Positions 10,318-22,312 of a DNA stretch of 36,969 nucleotides are shown here, in pieces. Numbering within the stretch: position 1 is the first letter of the stretch; every line of letters starts with the position of its first letter. Below the pieces are notes generated by a model, which saw nothing but the letters and a program-made list of their open reading frames with translations, searched no databases and was not told the DNA's origin. The translations under genes and the position numbers were made by a program. This DNA comes from Grammothele lineata (Eukaryota > Basidiomycota > Agaricomycetes > Polyporales > Polyporaceae): contig NDFF03000261.1 in NCBI GenBank assembly GCA_002150815.3, positions 1-36,969 on the forward strand. The letters are read 5' to 3'.

Positions 10318-12038
10318 TCAGAAATCCACCCAATAATCATTCACCAGCTCTTGTCCAAACTGGCCGCCACGTAGACGAGGGAAGAGATGCCGGAGGTACT
10401 CATCGATCTCCTGTGTACGCTTATGAGAGATGTTCATCGACTGGGTGTTTTGACAGAGTTTAATTGTGAAGTACTCGAGCGGATGGGTGCCCTCCACGTT
10501 ATCTGGGGCCGGATAGCGTAGAGGCCCGTCAGCATCGAGCGGCGGGAGGCTGATGTCGACAAGGCGCGCGCAATGCTGGCGGAAGTGCGCGAGCGCTGCA
10601 ACAGGCGGGATGGTGACACATTCCGGGTGCCAGAACTCTTCCTGGTCGATACGGAAAACCTCGAGGTCTGGCCATGCGCTCGCAATTGCCGCAAGGTCCG
10701 CTTCGCATCCGTAATGGCTTCGCGTTTCTCCATGGCAACCAAGAATGAAACGGCGGATATCCCGTATGGGGAGTAGGGGGGAAAATGTGTCACCGAGAGA
10801 GAGAGCGTCGTGGGGTGTCTTGATGAAGAGGTCTTGCAGCCCAGGGGCGGCAGTTGTGAGCGTCTTCATACAAGACGAGTACGCCGAAGTATGCTGTTCT
10901 GTCCATGGTCTCTGGTAGTTAACGTATGTGCCTTGGCCACTTAGGTTGAGGGAAAGTCGTCGCAGGAACGGCGCGTGTAGATTTGCAAGGAGAGATGTAA
11001 GAATTTCCGTGACCCCACTCAGGGAAAGCTCGGTGAGAGAGGACTGGTAGAACCGTGGCCGCATGGAAGTACTCGGATTGGTGGAGTGGTACCCAACCCG
11101 AAGACCGAGGGAAGTCAAACTGGTGTCCTCCGCGAGATGATAGAACGTCTCCGGGCATACGAAAGACATTCCCCGCAGTGTCTTCAGCTTTGGGAGTTTC
11201 TTTATCTCCATAACTGCCCTCTCATCGACGGTGACGTTTAGATCCACCCATTCCACGTCTGGTGCAAGTCGCCGGACGACTCCAAAAGTAGCCGCGGTGT
11301 CCTCGGATGATTCATTCCTAATCTCCTTATAGTCATCAGGTCTACTAGGGGACCCATATATGTTTATGGTGAAGACGTTTATGGATATGCGTTGAAGGGT
11401 GCGGGTTGCTGACAACGACAAATAGCCAATGTCAGCACCTAGGGATACTGTCTGCCAACCGAGCTGACGGATGGCCGTGAAGATGGCCCCGGCGGCCATC
11501 CCCCCGTTGAAGGATGACTTGGACCAGACAGTCATGATTTTTGTACTCATAAAGTGGAATGTTGAGAACGCTGACATGGGCAGCGTACCAGATAAAGCGC
11601 TCCCACGTCTCTGGTTTGTTATATAGCTTCTTGGTTATGATCTGAGTTTGCGCGTCAGCCACCAGTGCATAACCCCGGACGTAGAATACGGAGACTGACA
11701 TGAAGGATGAACTTTTCAACCTTAGCAGTATTATTGAGATTGCGCCACACGAAGTTTGAGGGAGACAGAAGATTCCACAATGGGATGAGCGAGTTCAATT
11801 TACGCCAGAGGATGCTAACTGCTGGGCTGTGGAATGCTCGACACACGCGTGCACAGCTTGAAAGGTCTCCATAGGCCTCACTGGCAGTAACTGTAGGAGT
11901 CCGATGATTCAGGACGAGTCCAAGAATAATGCGGAGGAGGTCTTCGTTCATCATAACCTGGTAGATAGGCGAGGATTGTATGGCAGGCGAAGCCATCGGG
12001 TGGACGTGTGGAGGACGACGCCGTGGGGCGAACATCAT
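10318..12038 (-). CDS. F-box domain protein with leucine-rich-repeat-like C terminus
   Basis: Proposed exons: 12038-11700, 11641-11576 and 11517-10318; 534 residues. The N-terminal F-box-like part is NEDLLRIILGLVLNH, then a helix around CARVCRAFHSPAVSILWRKL. The conserved WERFIWYAAH stretch that follows the F-box in many basidiomycete F-box proteins is in exon 2. The long third exon encodes repeated Leu-rich strands (LTSLGLRV, SLTELSLSGV, RRLSLNLSG, LQDLFIK) typical of LRR-like recognition regions. Such proteins bind Skp1 through the F-box and present substrates to SCF ubiquitin ligase; the substrate is not predictable. The first intron (58 nt, GTCAGT..CTCAG, phase 0) is well supported. The second (58 nt, GTCAGC..CCAAG) is chosen because it is the only phase-compatible way I found to bridge the two frames; a sequence error is the alternative. 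Confidence 0.72.
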
Positions 12039-13119
12039 CTAGTAACCCGGCGGCAGAGTCGTGTTCAAGTTGTTATGATGAGAGATGATCGCTCGAATAA
12101 AATACCTACTCACTCTCCGCAAAACGCGCAGGAAAGCATTATGACGGAAGGTAGACATGATCGACGATGGTGAGGTGAGGCTGGAGAAAGGGGGGGTAGA
12201 AGCTTAAGGCCCTGGGCTGATATGAGTTTGGCGTTCTCAGCGCTCAGCAGCTGGTAGCTGCGGTAATGGGGAGAGGCGCCCGAACTCATCCTGCTCCGTG
12301 CATGTGCTTTTAAGTTCAACGCATAATCGACCAGAGGTCCACGACACAGTCGTTTTCACGCATACATATCCAGTAACCAATCCCGTACCCTCCAAGGTCC
12401 AGTGACTCTAACTCACTGCCCTCATGCACCCTGCAGTCCCCGCTCCCAAAGCCGAGCTTCAATATGTACCATTGGTATCATGACGGTGACCAGAAGTACG
12501 ATCGAACCAGCGTACCCAGCAAGCACAATCTAAATTGAGACAATGACGTCGACCTGAGAGAACGTCTGCAGGCTACATACCGCAGCATTCCTGTCGCCCG
12601 CCGAATGTCGGCATGGCGTCAACAATATACAGTCCCAAATGCGGGAGTCCTCCTACCTGTCTTTTCGATAATCCATCAGTGCCATCACGCATCTAACGAG
12701 TCGCAGCAATCGTGAAGAGTCGATCAAAGAGGAGGATACCGTTCGCAAGCACGGATCGGGAACGAGTACGGTCTGCGATAGATGCGATTATGATTACAGA
12801 TGTGAGTCATCGACAGCTGGACAGTGGAAGACGGTACAAGCACAGCAGCGGAGAGCGGCGAGGAGTACAGGCAAAATACAGAGGTACATAGATGGAGCCT
12901 GGCAGGATGAGCGGAACGTGGTCGAGCAAAAGATGGGACCGGGGCGATACAGAGCGCTGACACATCGACGCCTGGACCTATCGATCGATAGTGGCGCTAT
13001 GACTCGTAGTATTGGAGGTAAATGTGTATGTCCGTGGTAGACGTTCTTCAGGTACCGGTATGCCTATGTCGGAAAGTGGCTGGGATCGTTAAGGGCGTGT
13101 GCGGGTCATGGAGTGCTCG
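12039..13119. other. intergenic, no gene seen
   Basis: This is the 5' side of the F-box gene and the 3' side of the terpene synthase gene. Only short frames are present, and no repeat or RNA gene was recognised. Confidence 0.5.
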
Positions 13120-14867
13120 TCAGACAATCAAGGGGGAAATGAGAGGCAGCGCATGCGGGAAGGCAAAGAAACTCGCGCAAAGGAGGCATGCGCCGAGAGA
13201 GACCAAAACCACCGACGCGCGAGAGTGAGGTTGAGAGGGAAGGCGAGGAAATCTGAGCGCCGGCTCCTGCTTGTACGGCATCTTCGGATTGCTCACAGCC
13301 GGAGTAGCAGCCATGACGGGTGCTGTCGGGGCCGGAGCGGAGGATTCCTCGGCAGGCACGGAGCGCTCGTACACGGGGACGACAATCTCCGGCTTATTCG
13401 ACACGTCCTGCCCGCGGAAATAACCTGAGACAGAATGTGTCAGGTGAGAACGCGCGCGATATGTCACCAAACAGGCGCTTACGTGGGCTGTAGTAATACC
13501 AGACAACCGTGCCCTGCGTGTACTGCTCGATAGCCGTGTTGTACCGCGCGAGCTCGGCGTCGACCTTCGGGCCGAAGCTTGGCAATTGGGTCTTGTATCG
13601 CGCGTAGTCTGCCACGCGCTGCGCGAGCATGTCGCTGAGGACGTCAACCGCTGTTTGGAGGTCGCAATCGCGCTCGATCATGATGCAGAACACGAGGTTC
13701 TGGAAATCACCGTCGGCCTGCTCCTTCTGTAACGGGGTTAGCGGGAGCGCCAGCAATACGGAATGCGGAGCCGACTCACGTTAAATGAACATAGGTCCTA
13801 CGAGTACGTCGGGATCAGCATGCGGACCCGAAAACGTGCAGAAAGCGACGCACGTTAGGCCAGGTCATGATATCAATGACAGCCTTGGACATCTCCTGCA
13901 AAATCGGGTGATCCCATACGTATTCCGGGATCTGGAGGTCTAGGGAGTACTCCACCATCGCTGGGACAAGTCGTCAGTCACGAGCCCTCCATGCGGCTGG
14001 TGGAGTACGTACCTTCCACGATGGGTCCGCCAATAGTCCGTCTTCGCAGGATGATGAAGTCTTCGACCGAGGGTATCTCGTCCGTCGCGCGATTACGAGC
14101 TTGTTCTACCTGGGAGTTCATCCAACTCTCTACGGCGCGGAAGAATCTAAGGCAGCGGCAAGTAAGCAACCCGCCGACGATTCACTCTCGAGAAGCATAA
14201 TGAGCAATTACCTGTTGCAGGCGCCCGGACTCGCCGTCGACCTGAAACGCCTCCAGATACTGGCCACAGTGTTAGCAAGAGATGCGCGGCGCAGATAACG
14301 GCCGAGTAAAGACGCACTCGTGAAGCATGGCAGCATACGGGAAGTTAGGTGCCGGCGCTTCGGGGTCCCGGAGCACGTCCATGGAGATGTCTACACCGAT
14401 CTGGACAGCGTCTGGCTTGGATTGGAGAGCACCTTCGTCGGATAAATCGTCAAACTGTTCCACACGTGTGCAGAGAGACCGGACACAATTAGCGATCTGA
14501 CGGAGCTTCGGAGATCTAGAGTCGCTTACGGAGAACGCCCAGAGGAAGAACATGATGCACGTCTCCAGGTGAGCGACATCGGCATCGGGGAAGCTCATCC
14601 CCGCGTACGAGTCGAACCGGTGAGAGAGAAACTTCCGTTTCTTCATTCCATGGTAGACATTACGCCTGTTCGGTGATCATGCGTCAGATCCCAGTAACGT
14701 CTACGAGATGAAGAAAGTGCAACAGACTTATCGAACCAGTCCATGGTCGCGCGAGCAGCCTCTACCTCATGTGGATTGGTCTTGAACTCGAAGACGGGAG
14801 CGGAGATGGCCGTGAGGTCCTTAAGACGGAAATGGGTGGGAAAGGGACGAAGTTGCTCTACGCTCAT
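13120..14867 (-). CDS. class I terpene synthase (sesquiterpene synthase type)
   Basis: Nine exons: 14867-14728, 14665-14530, 14454-14318, 14259-14212, 14146-14013, 13960-13854, 13797-13780, 13726-13483 and 13424-13120; all phases agree, giving 422 residues. It would ionise a prenyl diphosphate (probably farnesyl) with Mg2+ and cyclise it. N-terminal FRLKDL and NPHEVEAA are family marks. The first metal site is FDDLSDEG (residues 93-100). The NSE site NDLCSFNKE (234-242) is assembled from three exons, the middle one only 18 nt long. RRRTIGGP and the SPRYF pair (R322-Y323) near the product end also match. Exon 1 uses a weak GTCTGT donor. The last ~75 residues, beyond the normal synthase end, are Pro/Ser-rich and finish with a hydrophobic stretch. 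No P450 or other tailoring gene is adjacent. The product cannot be predicted. Confidence 0.9.
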
Positions 14868-17800
14868 CCTGACCAACGGAGCAGTAGCAGGAGAAATGAA
14901 AAGAAGGGGAGGAAGTTGGTGGAAGCAGAGACAGTCGGTGACTTGACGAAGACGTCTTCGAGCTGACGGTATTTGTACTCGGAACCGGCAGTAGGTTCGT
15001 GTGCGTGCCACCCGAGCTTCACGAGAGATCGGATGGCGTTGAGTGGCGTGGGCGGGGAACGGCCCCTGCTGTCGGAGCGTACCAGAGCGACGCCCGGAGA
15101 CACTAGCTTGGTCGATGAGTCGGGCGTAGCGCCTTGAGGTCATCGGTAGATCACTTCATCGGGTGAAGTGCGCCATGAAATCTGGATCCCGCATGGATTT
15201 GATGTGGCTTCGGGAGCCGTACCTCTGCACTTTCGCCAGCGTGCGCACGCACAAAGCAAGGCGCGCTATAACGCGCCGTGCATTTCGGCATGCTGCTCAA
15301 CGGCCGTCTGACAACCATTCGGAGGCCTCGTGTTGATGGCTGGAATGTGGCTCGGCTACGTCGAGATACAGCGCCTATAGGCCATTAAAAATCACGACAA
15401 AATCGCCGGCGCGGGAGCGGGTCATTTACGCCATTTTGGACTAGGGAGACCGTACGCGCGCAGCCTCCACCCCTCGACGCGGATTTCGCAGATTATTGTA
15501 GCTGGCTGACCGGGTTCATTTGAGCCTGCTCTTCGAAGCGAAACCGTTTTACCGCCAGCATGTTGATCATAACCGGGGGGGTCGCACCTGCTGTCCCAAG
15601 CGAGATTGCTCGGTGCTTGGGTCTGCAAGAACACACGGTATCCCACCGAAGAATACGCGCTACGCCGCGTGCGGACTAGGACACCATGAGGGACGACGGG
15701 GCGTGGGATTTTGAGATGGTGGAGACGAGTGGGTGCGCCCAAACCGCGCCCAACGCTGCATGAGCGTGCTGCGCAGCTGAGACCAGCGTAAGTGCATAAG
15801 GCGACACAGTCAAATTCATCCAGTGGCGTTCTAGGAAAGGATTACTCGCGTATTCCTCAAAGCACTACGTACCAGAGAAACTCACCTGGTGCTGGAGACT
15901 GATGGTTGTGGGTCCATCATCAGACACTCGTGGGAGTAGCTATCCGACCGTGGCGCCCGTATATCGACCACAGTCGGAAGGAGCAAAGCATCCAAGGTCA
16001 CGGATTCCCGTTTCCGTATTTGTTGAGAATTGCATGCAGAGTTGCCGTTACGTCCGGTCCATCTAGGAAGCAAGTCAGCAATCGGGTTCTCGAAGGAGAG
16101 AGATGACGCATCCGGGCAGCGTTCCTGAACGGCCGATCCTGCTTCTTGAGTTAGAATCACTCACCATCTAAGGCAGTGTGATGACATCCGCCGGAGCTAG
16201 AAGAGAGGCGAGAACCGTCAATGCTAGCGCAAGAGAAGGCAATGGTCCGAGTCAGCCGCAGCTGCGCGTACAGAATTGAAAGCGTAGACGACGTACGTGG
16301 AGGCATTTCCCAAAAACAACATGATAGTGTCGATACTCTATTGCTACCATTCACTTACCCGCCTTTCGACGGAGGAATTAGTCGACCGCATCACTCATGA
16401 ACAAGGCTAGTAGAAATCAACGTGCTTCTTTGGAGACTGAAGCACGGCGAAAGCAGAACACCGTAGGAACCCCCGGTCAGCATGTCGGACTTCCAGCCCG
16501 ACTCCACTTGTCCGCGCCTGCACGCCCAGACTGATCATTTTGCCACATTCATGTGTGAGACAGACAACGGACTGAGTGGGCGTACTAGAATATATCTGGG
16601 CCGGAGTTCTCGTTTACGCTCGAGTTTGCACAGGCTGCGTTAGTACCGCTCTAAGATGTAGTAGGATAGTGGGTACCGGGCCACCGCTCGGCGCCCGGCG
16701 CCCGGCCCGCGCCGGTCTAAGCATTTCTGTGTGTAACAACGGTCAGCATGAAATACGTAGCGTAGACCAGGTTTCTGTCAAGCGCTACACTGTCTCATGC
16801 GGCCGAAACACAAGCACTCGCCTGGAAGTCCCTCGGTCGGCGATCCGACCGTGCGAGCACCACGACGTTGCGCTCAGGCGTTCTAACCAATTCCCGAGTG
16901 ATGTGCCTTAGACTGTTCCACGAGGAGTTCCTATCGGAGGCCAATTACGTGACCATAAGGACATCCATGACGGATGCACGCCGACCGGCGCTTGGTATCT
17001 TCAGATCGATAGCATCAGTACGGACGTCCGCCAAGGGACACTAAACGAAGTCGCACCGCGATGACGAGAGGCACCCAGACTTAGTGCACCGCCGACTTCC
17101 GAACTCACGCGAGCATAGTCGAACCTTCCTCGCAGCTGTATTCTAGTGTCCTCCGCACTTGCAAATCCCCCCGGAACATGAACACCGAGCTCCGCCGAAT
17201 CAGCCATTCCCACTCGGGGCTGCTGAGCGTATTTGCTTCCGCGATGGGTGGAGGGGGTCGGACATAGAGGGATTGAGGACGCTAAGTCACATGGATTTCA
17301 GGCTATGGCAGCGGCTGCTCGTCGAGGCAATGATGGGACAGCATCCAGCCCCGACGGCGCATACACGCAACAAGCGCCGAGTATGAAGGTGCTTGCTACC
17401 ATGCGTCTTTCCAGCTGTTATACAAAGTTTTTGCTCAGTGCGATCTCTGTACCAGAATGGAATCGCGTACAACGTACCTGGAGACTCGGGATCCTTGAAT
17501 GCTGACAGCCTAAGAAGGTATCAAGCTTTCTGCCACGTGGGCGTTCGAAGAGTGCGACGTCGGCGCCGCACCTACACGTTGCATCCACCATTATTTGCGT
17601 TCACAAAACGACGTTATCTTCGAGTTTTAGGTCGCTGTTTCAGGCTTTGCGCCAAGCGAGTATCTTGAAGTTCGAAGATTGACGCAACGTTAACGGGGAC
17701 CACTATAGCACGGCAAGTATGGTATTCGATGGTGCACGGCATATTTTATCAAAGTCTAACTCATATCCGAAACTTACGAACCGTAACCAACGCGGGGCAC

Positions 17801-17944
17801 CTGTAGAAACTCTAGGGGGAAATTCGGAAACAATGCATTCCGCCTATTTCCCAGACAATACCAGCGCCAGCGCAGCACGTCAGACAGGCGCACCCCACTT
17901 ACGTTCGCGTAGATCATAGAGGCGTAGGGCGAACCCCAGAACCT
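14868..17944. other. 3-kb gene-poor region upstream of the terpene synthase
   Basis: No open frame carries a recognisable domain. Intron-like signals occur on the minus strand around 15.9-16.35 kb (good donors and acceptors, for example GTGAGT near 15887 and CCTAG near 16066), but no consistent protein could be assembled. There is a GC-rich run of CGGCGCCCGG repeats near 16690. The region may hold gene relics, old transposon remnants or an unrecognised short gene. Confidence 0.45.
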
Positions 17945-20900
17945 TCAGACATTCTCTCCGCGGCTGCGTGCCTCAGCGAGGCTCAGCTCTATTGCGAATC
18001 GGAGGTCTTCGTCTTCGTCATCACCATGCTCGCCGCCAACCGCCGTCACCGTTGCTGACGCCGACGCCGCCGGGGCTCGAGCACCCGCGAGCGCACCCGA
18101 GATGGACTGCGTGGGGCTGCGAGACGGCGAAGGCCCCTCGGACGAATGCAACGAGCGGAGCGGCGTGCTCCACGCACTCTTGACAGATTGCGGGCTGCCG
18201 GGGGCCGAGCTCCTGACGCTTGAGCCCGACGCGAACGCGGACGCGGACTCAGACGGGGTGCGGCTGAGGGCAACGCTGGGAAAGTGGACCGCGTCCACGA
18301 CTGAAGGTGGAAGCCCCGCGCTGGAGCTGATGCTCCTTCCGGGAAGGGGGCTCGCGCTGAAGCCGGCCTCCGTCGGCTCCGGGATTAGGCGAGGTGACAC
18401 TTGGACCTTGTGATTGGAAGAAGACGGCATGGTTCGCGGGAAGGACCGCCCGCCGCGGAAGACACTGGGCTGATCGCCAGAGCTGGACGAATGCGCAGAG
18501 AAGGACGAGGCGCGAGACGAAGCGACCGAGGGTGCGGAAGAGCCGAAGATGTTGCTAGGGACCGCCATGGGGGTCGAGACCTCTTCGAAGTCGGCCATGA
18601 ACACCCCGTCATCTTCTCTGAACGCCGGCTGATCCGCAGTGCCTCGCTTGCGCCGTTCTTCCTCTTCGTCACGGCTAAGCATCAAGGCGTATTCAACGGC
18701 TTCGACTTCGCTGAGACCGAGATGTTGAAGCGTCGAGAGCTGCTCCTTCTCCCGCCCAACGGCGCGCCGGACGTAGCTTTGCTCTTCATCGAGCTCTCGA
18801 CGAGACTCAGCGATGTCGCGATACATTTCGATATGGTCTACGCGGAGAAGGCTTGTCGTGAGCGATATTGTACGCGACATAGTTGAAGCGTTGAAATACT
18901 CACGCTGCCATTTCGCAAGCCCGTTGTTGCTCCTTCCACCCCCAAGGCGGACGCTTTTGCCCTTGCCGGTGAACCGGCCTACTGGACCGGCTTTCCACGC
19001 TAGCACCTTGCTACCGACGGATACGACTAGCGCGTCGCGCTCCAGAAGGATCTGGCTAACATGGTCCCAATTGCCCCCCGCAGAGGGACGCGTAGCCGGC
19101 GATGGAATGGTTCGAAGCGGGGCGAACGTCAGCGCGTCCCAAGTCTTGATGGTACCGCGCGACGAGCCGGTGACCAGTACGGCAGAGTTCCACGCTAGCG
19201 CGGTCACCGCTTCGTCCTCGTAAGCAGTGAAATGTCGTACAGCACAAACAGAGTCCGAAGGGAGCGTGCCGGGGACCGACACTGAGGATGGTGTCGGTCG
19301 CGCATCCCAAGCGAAGATGGAGACGCTGCCGAGCTGATCACCCGCGACTGCGAAGTTGAACTCGTCCTGACGCGAAGCCCAAACGGGGATAATTGCTCGG
19401 ACAGGACCCAAAGCTTCGTCTCCGAAGGTCGTACGCTCGAATGCGTCAATCGTAGAGTTCCAGGACAGGCGATGGAAGAGTGGGCTAGGATGATAGGCAA
19501 CTAGGAAAGACAATCCGTGAGGGGAGATATGTATGTCCATTACTTCCTGTGAAGCGGCATCGTGGGGGGACGAGCTAGGGGATGTCGTGGGGGACGGTGA
19601 TGGAATGCGGAACTCCCGAGGCTCTATAGCGAAGGATTCTGCGTCATCTGTAGACGGAGCGGAGAAACCAGTCCAGACGAGAATGGTCCCGCTTCGAAGG
19701 CCGGCGACGACAAATCCTTGCTGCAGATCTGCGACGACTTTGACGCACGGATCCGGAACCAGAGACGTCCCCTTGTTCGACGTCCACAAGCACTTGATGG
19801 AGAGCTTGGCTTCCCAGAGCTTGACTAGACCGTCTGCACCGCCGCTCACGAACACGCTGCCTTCGACGCCAGAGACCCAGGCGACGCATTCTACGACGCC
19901 TTCATGACAATCGCCCAGACGGCAGCGAATCAGCCGGGCAGCGGATGTTCGATTGTGGTCCATGGCCTTGGGGGCGGAGGTGAACGCCACCTCGCCGTGG
20001 CGGAAGCCCCACAGGACTTTAGCGGTGCCACCTTCGGAGGCTAGAGCCACTGACGAGACGTGGGGGGAGAACTCGGCGTTCGGGTTGCCTATCCCGAGAC
20101 CGTTCAAGGTCCCAGACGCGTCGAGAAAACCGCGGAGGATCTTGCCGGACAGTGGGTATGAGCGCGACACCACGCCATATTGAAGCGACGCCGCTAGAAG
20201 CGTGGTGTGCGGCATGAGGTGTACCGCTGAGACGACGGAATGAAGTGGCATATGAGTGATGGTCGCGTTCCGCGAGTGCTCCCAGCGACTGTGATTCATG
20301 GTCAGAACTGCGTCGGCCAGCGGAATGAAGGAGTGATCAAGAGAAGGAGCGAAAGAAAAATATCCCGCATATACGTCAACATTGATCTATAACACCCTAG
20401 GCCGTGGTGTATAAGACGATAAGAGAATTTCTCGAGCACAGCAGCACGACGCCAGCGCGATTGTACACTCCACAATGCGAGCCTACGCGACCCCTCTCGA
20501 ATACAGGGCGAATGACCTCGAGGTCGATATAGAATCATGCGCTAACTGCTACGTCGGGGAGCCAGCAGAAGGTGTAATCGGAAGATCCAGCGACGATAGC
20601 CGGACCTCGTTGTGCAGGGGAGGCAGCAATGAGCGGCATAGCCCGTTCTATAAGACGCCTCACTGTATGCGCGCTCGCGAACGAATAGCCCATTCCCCGA
20701 CTGAAAGGATGACGTACCGACGCAGGTTGTACCGCAAAACGAACTCCTTTCTCCAAGAGCTGGTCTCCCGCCTGAGCATCAGGGTCTTGTTCCCCGCGTC
20801 ATCGCGTAGATCGCTCTCCGGGGTTATCCCGAGGTACTGGTAAACGAACGCCCTCCGCCAGGTGTTGTCGTCCGCTACGTGGGCATGGAGCCGCTTGCAG

Positions 20901-21289
20901 GTCTGATCAAGAGCGAGGAGAGACGGGGGCTCGAGGAAAGAGGTGACATGGGTGAGTGATTCCGACGGTATGCTAAGCAGAACGCCTTGTGCTCCGCTGG
21001 CAGTGTCGTGAAGGCGATGGTGTCCATATTGGCGAACGTTGGGGTGGGTTGGGCGAGAATGTTTGTGTCGGCTGTCCTTTCTGGGTGAAGCTTCTATGGG
21101 CCTACTGGGCATAAAATAGAGCGAGGAGGACGAGTAAGGCGCGTTCGCAGAGCGTGTCTGCGATGGTGGTGGTCGAAGGTCAAGTTGCAATCTCGACCGA
21201 TTTGGTTGCTGGGGCGATTCCCGCTCGCGGCTCCAATGTCGCTCTCTCAGTCCATGACTCATCGATGTGCTCGGCGTTCTCGACGACAT
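17945..21289 (-). CDS. F-box/WD40 protein with C-terminal ubiquitin-interacting motifs (Pof10-like)
   Basis: Exons: 21289-20718, 20288-18904 and 18837-17945; 949 residues. The N terminus is disordered. The F-box (about residues 104-148, LLSIPSESLTHVTSFLEPPS) is followed by the start of the WD region, where the join gives LRRRWEHSRN. WD-like repeats include FVSGGADGLVKLWEA, VAGLRSGTILVWTG and VTGSSRGTIKTWDA. A Ser-rich region then leads to a C-terminal UIM (DLRFAIELSLAEA, last 20 residues); a second UIM-like helix lies near 696-712 (EVEAVEYALMLSRDEE). The architecture resembles the fungal Pof10 group of F-box/WD proteins, so it probably binds Skp1 and ubiquitinated clients. The second intron (66 nt) is ordinary. 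The first is 429 nt, very long for this window, but the splice phase and the conserved RWE(H/R)SRN junction support it. The 3' part could also be read from an ATG at 20299 as a separate gene; I think this less likely. Confidence 0.82.
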
Positions 21290-21662
21290 CTCTCGAGGCC
21301 TTTATGAACTAATAGCTCTATGAAAGCCATGTTTTGAGGGAATTTGACAACTTCAAGCTCCTACGACTTGTCAGGGGTGAATTGACGCCCGCCCGACGTA
21401 ACGCGACCCACAGCAGCCTAGGTTTCGTTCCGAGACTATGCTACACCGTTCTACACTTCATTATCCATAGACTCTTCTAGCGAGCATTGGCATCACATGG
21501 ATCAATGTGTGTGCTGGAAGGGAGACGAACGAGGGGCATAAGGATAGGGGCCGAGCGCGCACTATCTATTCTCTGCAACTTTGACGAGAACGGGACGGCG
21601 AGGGGACGAAGAACGCGAAGAAATTCAAACAAGTGATATCGTACAATGTGTTCGTTCTTTAT
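21290..21662. other. intergenic between F-box/WD gene and ARPC5
   Basis: This is the upstream region of the F-box/WD gene and the 3' flank of ARPC5, both on the minus strand. No gene was seen. Confidence 0.5.
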
Positions 21663-22312
21663 TCATACAATCCGCCTGTCCGTCATCGCCCTTACAATAC
21701 AGCCAGTACCCGCCACCTCCGTCAACTAGTTGCCGCTTCAGATTAGCCAGCCTCGCAATACACAACGCTTGCGGATGACGTACCTTCTCGTGCCAGCCCA
21801 ACAACACGCTCCCGCTTACATCGCCCCAACCTGGTAGCGCCATTCCTTTGTAGAGGTACTTCATGAGCGTGTCCTGCGCGTCGGTCGAGAGTGACTTCAC
21901 GATTCCAGGGATATCCGTCGCTTTTGTGCTGTTAAGTATCGAGACAAGGGTCTGCAAGTTCAGGTTCTGCATACCAGCGGCATATGATGATATGAGTGAG
22001 GGTTCAATGTGGACAGGATGAGGGCGGACGGACCTTGGCCTCCTCCACAGTCGGACCATACGGGGCGCTCTCTAGCACCAACGTCAGAGCCCCAACGTAG
22101 TCGCTCCTACCTAACAGTAAGACAACCAGTCGCGACGCCAAGTCAAGGAAACGGACGTACTTGGCTAGTGAGCTCCGGACGGCAGCAGCGTTCTGCTTGA
22201 CATCACTCAACGCTTGTGAGGGATCCCGGGGGTCTGTGTCGTAAAGCTCGCCGTCTAGTAGGACATCCTCATCATACTGATCGATGTCAATCTTGCGAAA
22301 GGCGGTGTCCAT
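21663..22312 (-). CDS. ARPC5: Arp2/3 complex subunit 5 (p16-Arc)
   Basis: Exons: 22312-22034, 21966-21784 and 21725-21663, introns 67 and 58 nt, all phase 0; 174 residues, within the usual size of the family. This subunit belongs to the seven-protein Arp2/3 complex that nucleates branched actin filaments at endocytic patches. The N terminus has the acidic FRKIDIDQYDEDVLLDGE. The middle reads ALTLVLESAPYG, then KNLNLQTLVSILNSTKATDI. The end reads YLYKGMALPGWGDVSGSVLL then GWHEKLTEVAGTGCIVRAMT and finishes DRRIV, all strongly conserved in ARPC5. The last exon is only 63 nt, so an unspliced reading ends in the wrong frame. It is expected to be a constitutive housekeeping gene. Confidence 0.95.

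Noticed and set aside
15882..16354. Possible small multi-exon gene on the minus strand
   Set aside because: Splice-like signals exist, but no combination gave a continuous, recognisable protein; left as a note on the gene-poor region.
20302..20538. 78-residue minus-strand frame upstream of the WD40 exon
   Set aside because: It lies within the 429-nt intron and shares no motif; a separate gene here is not needed to explain the frame join.
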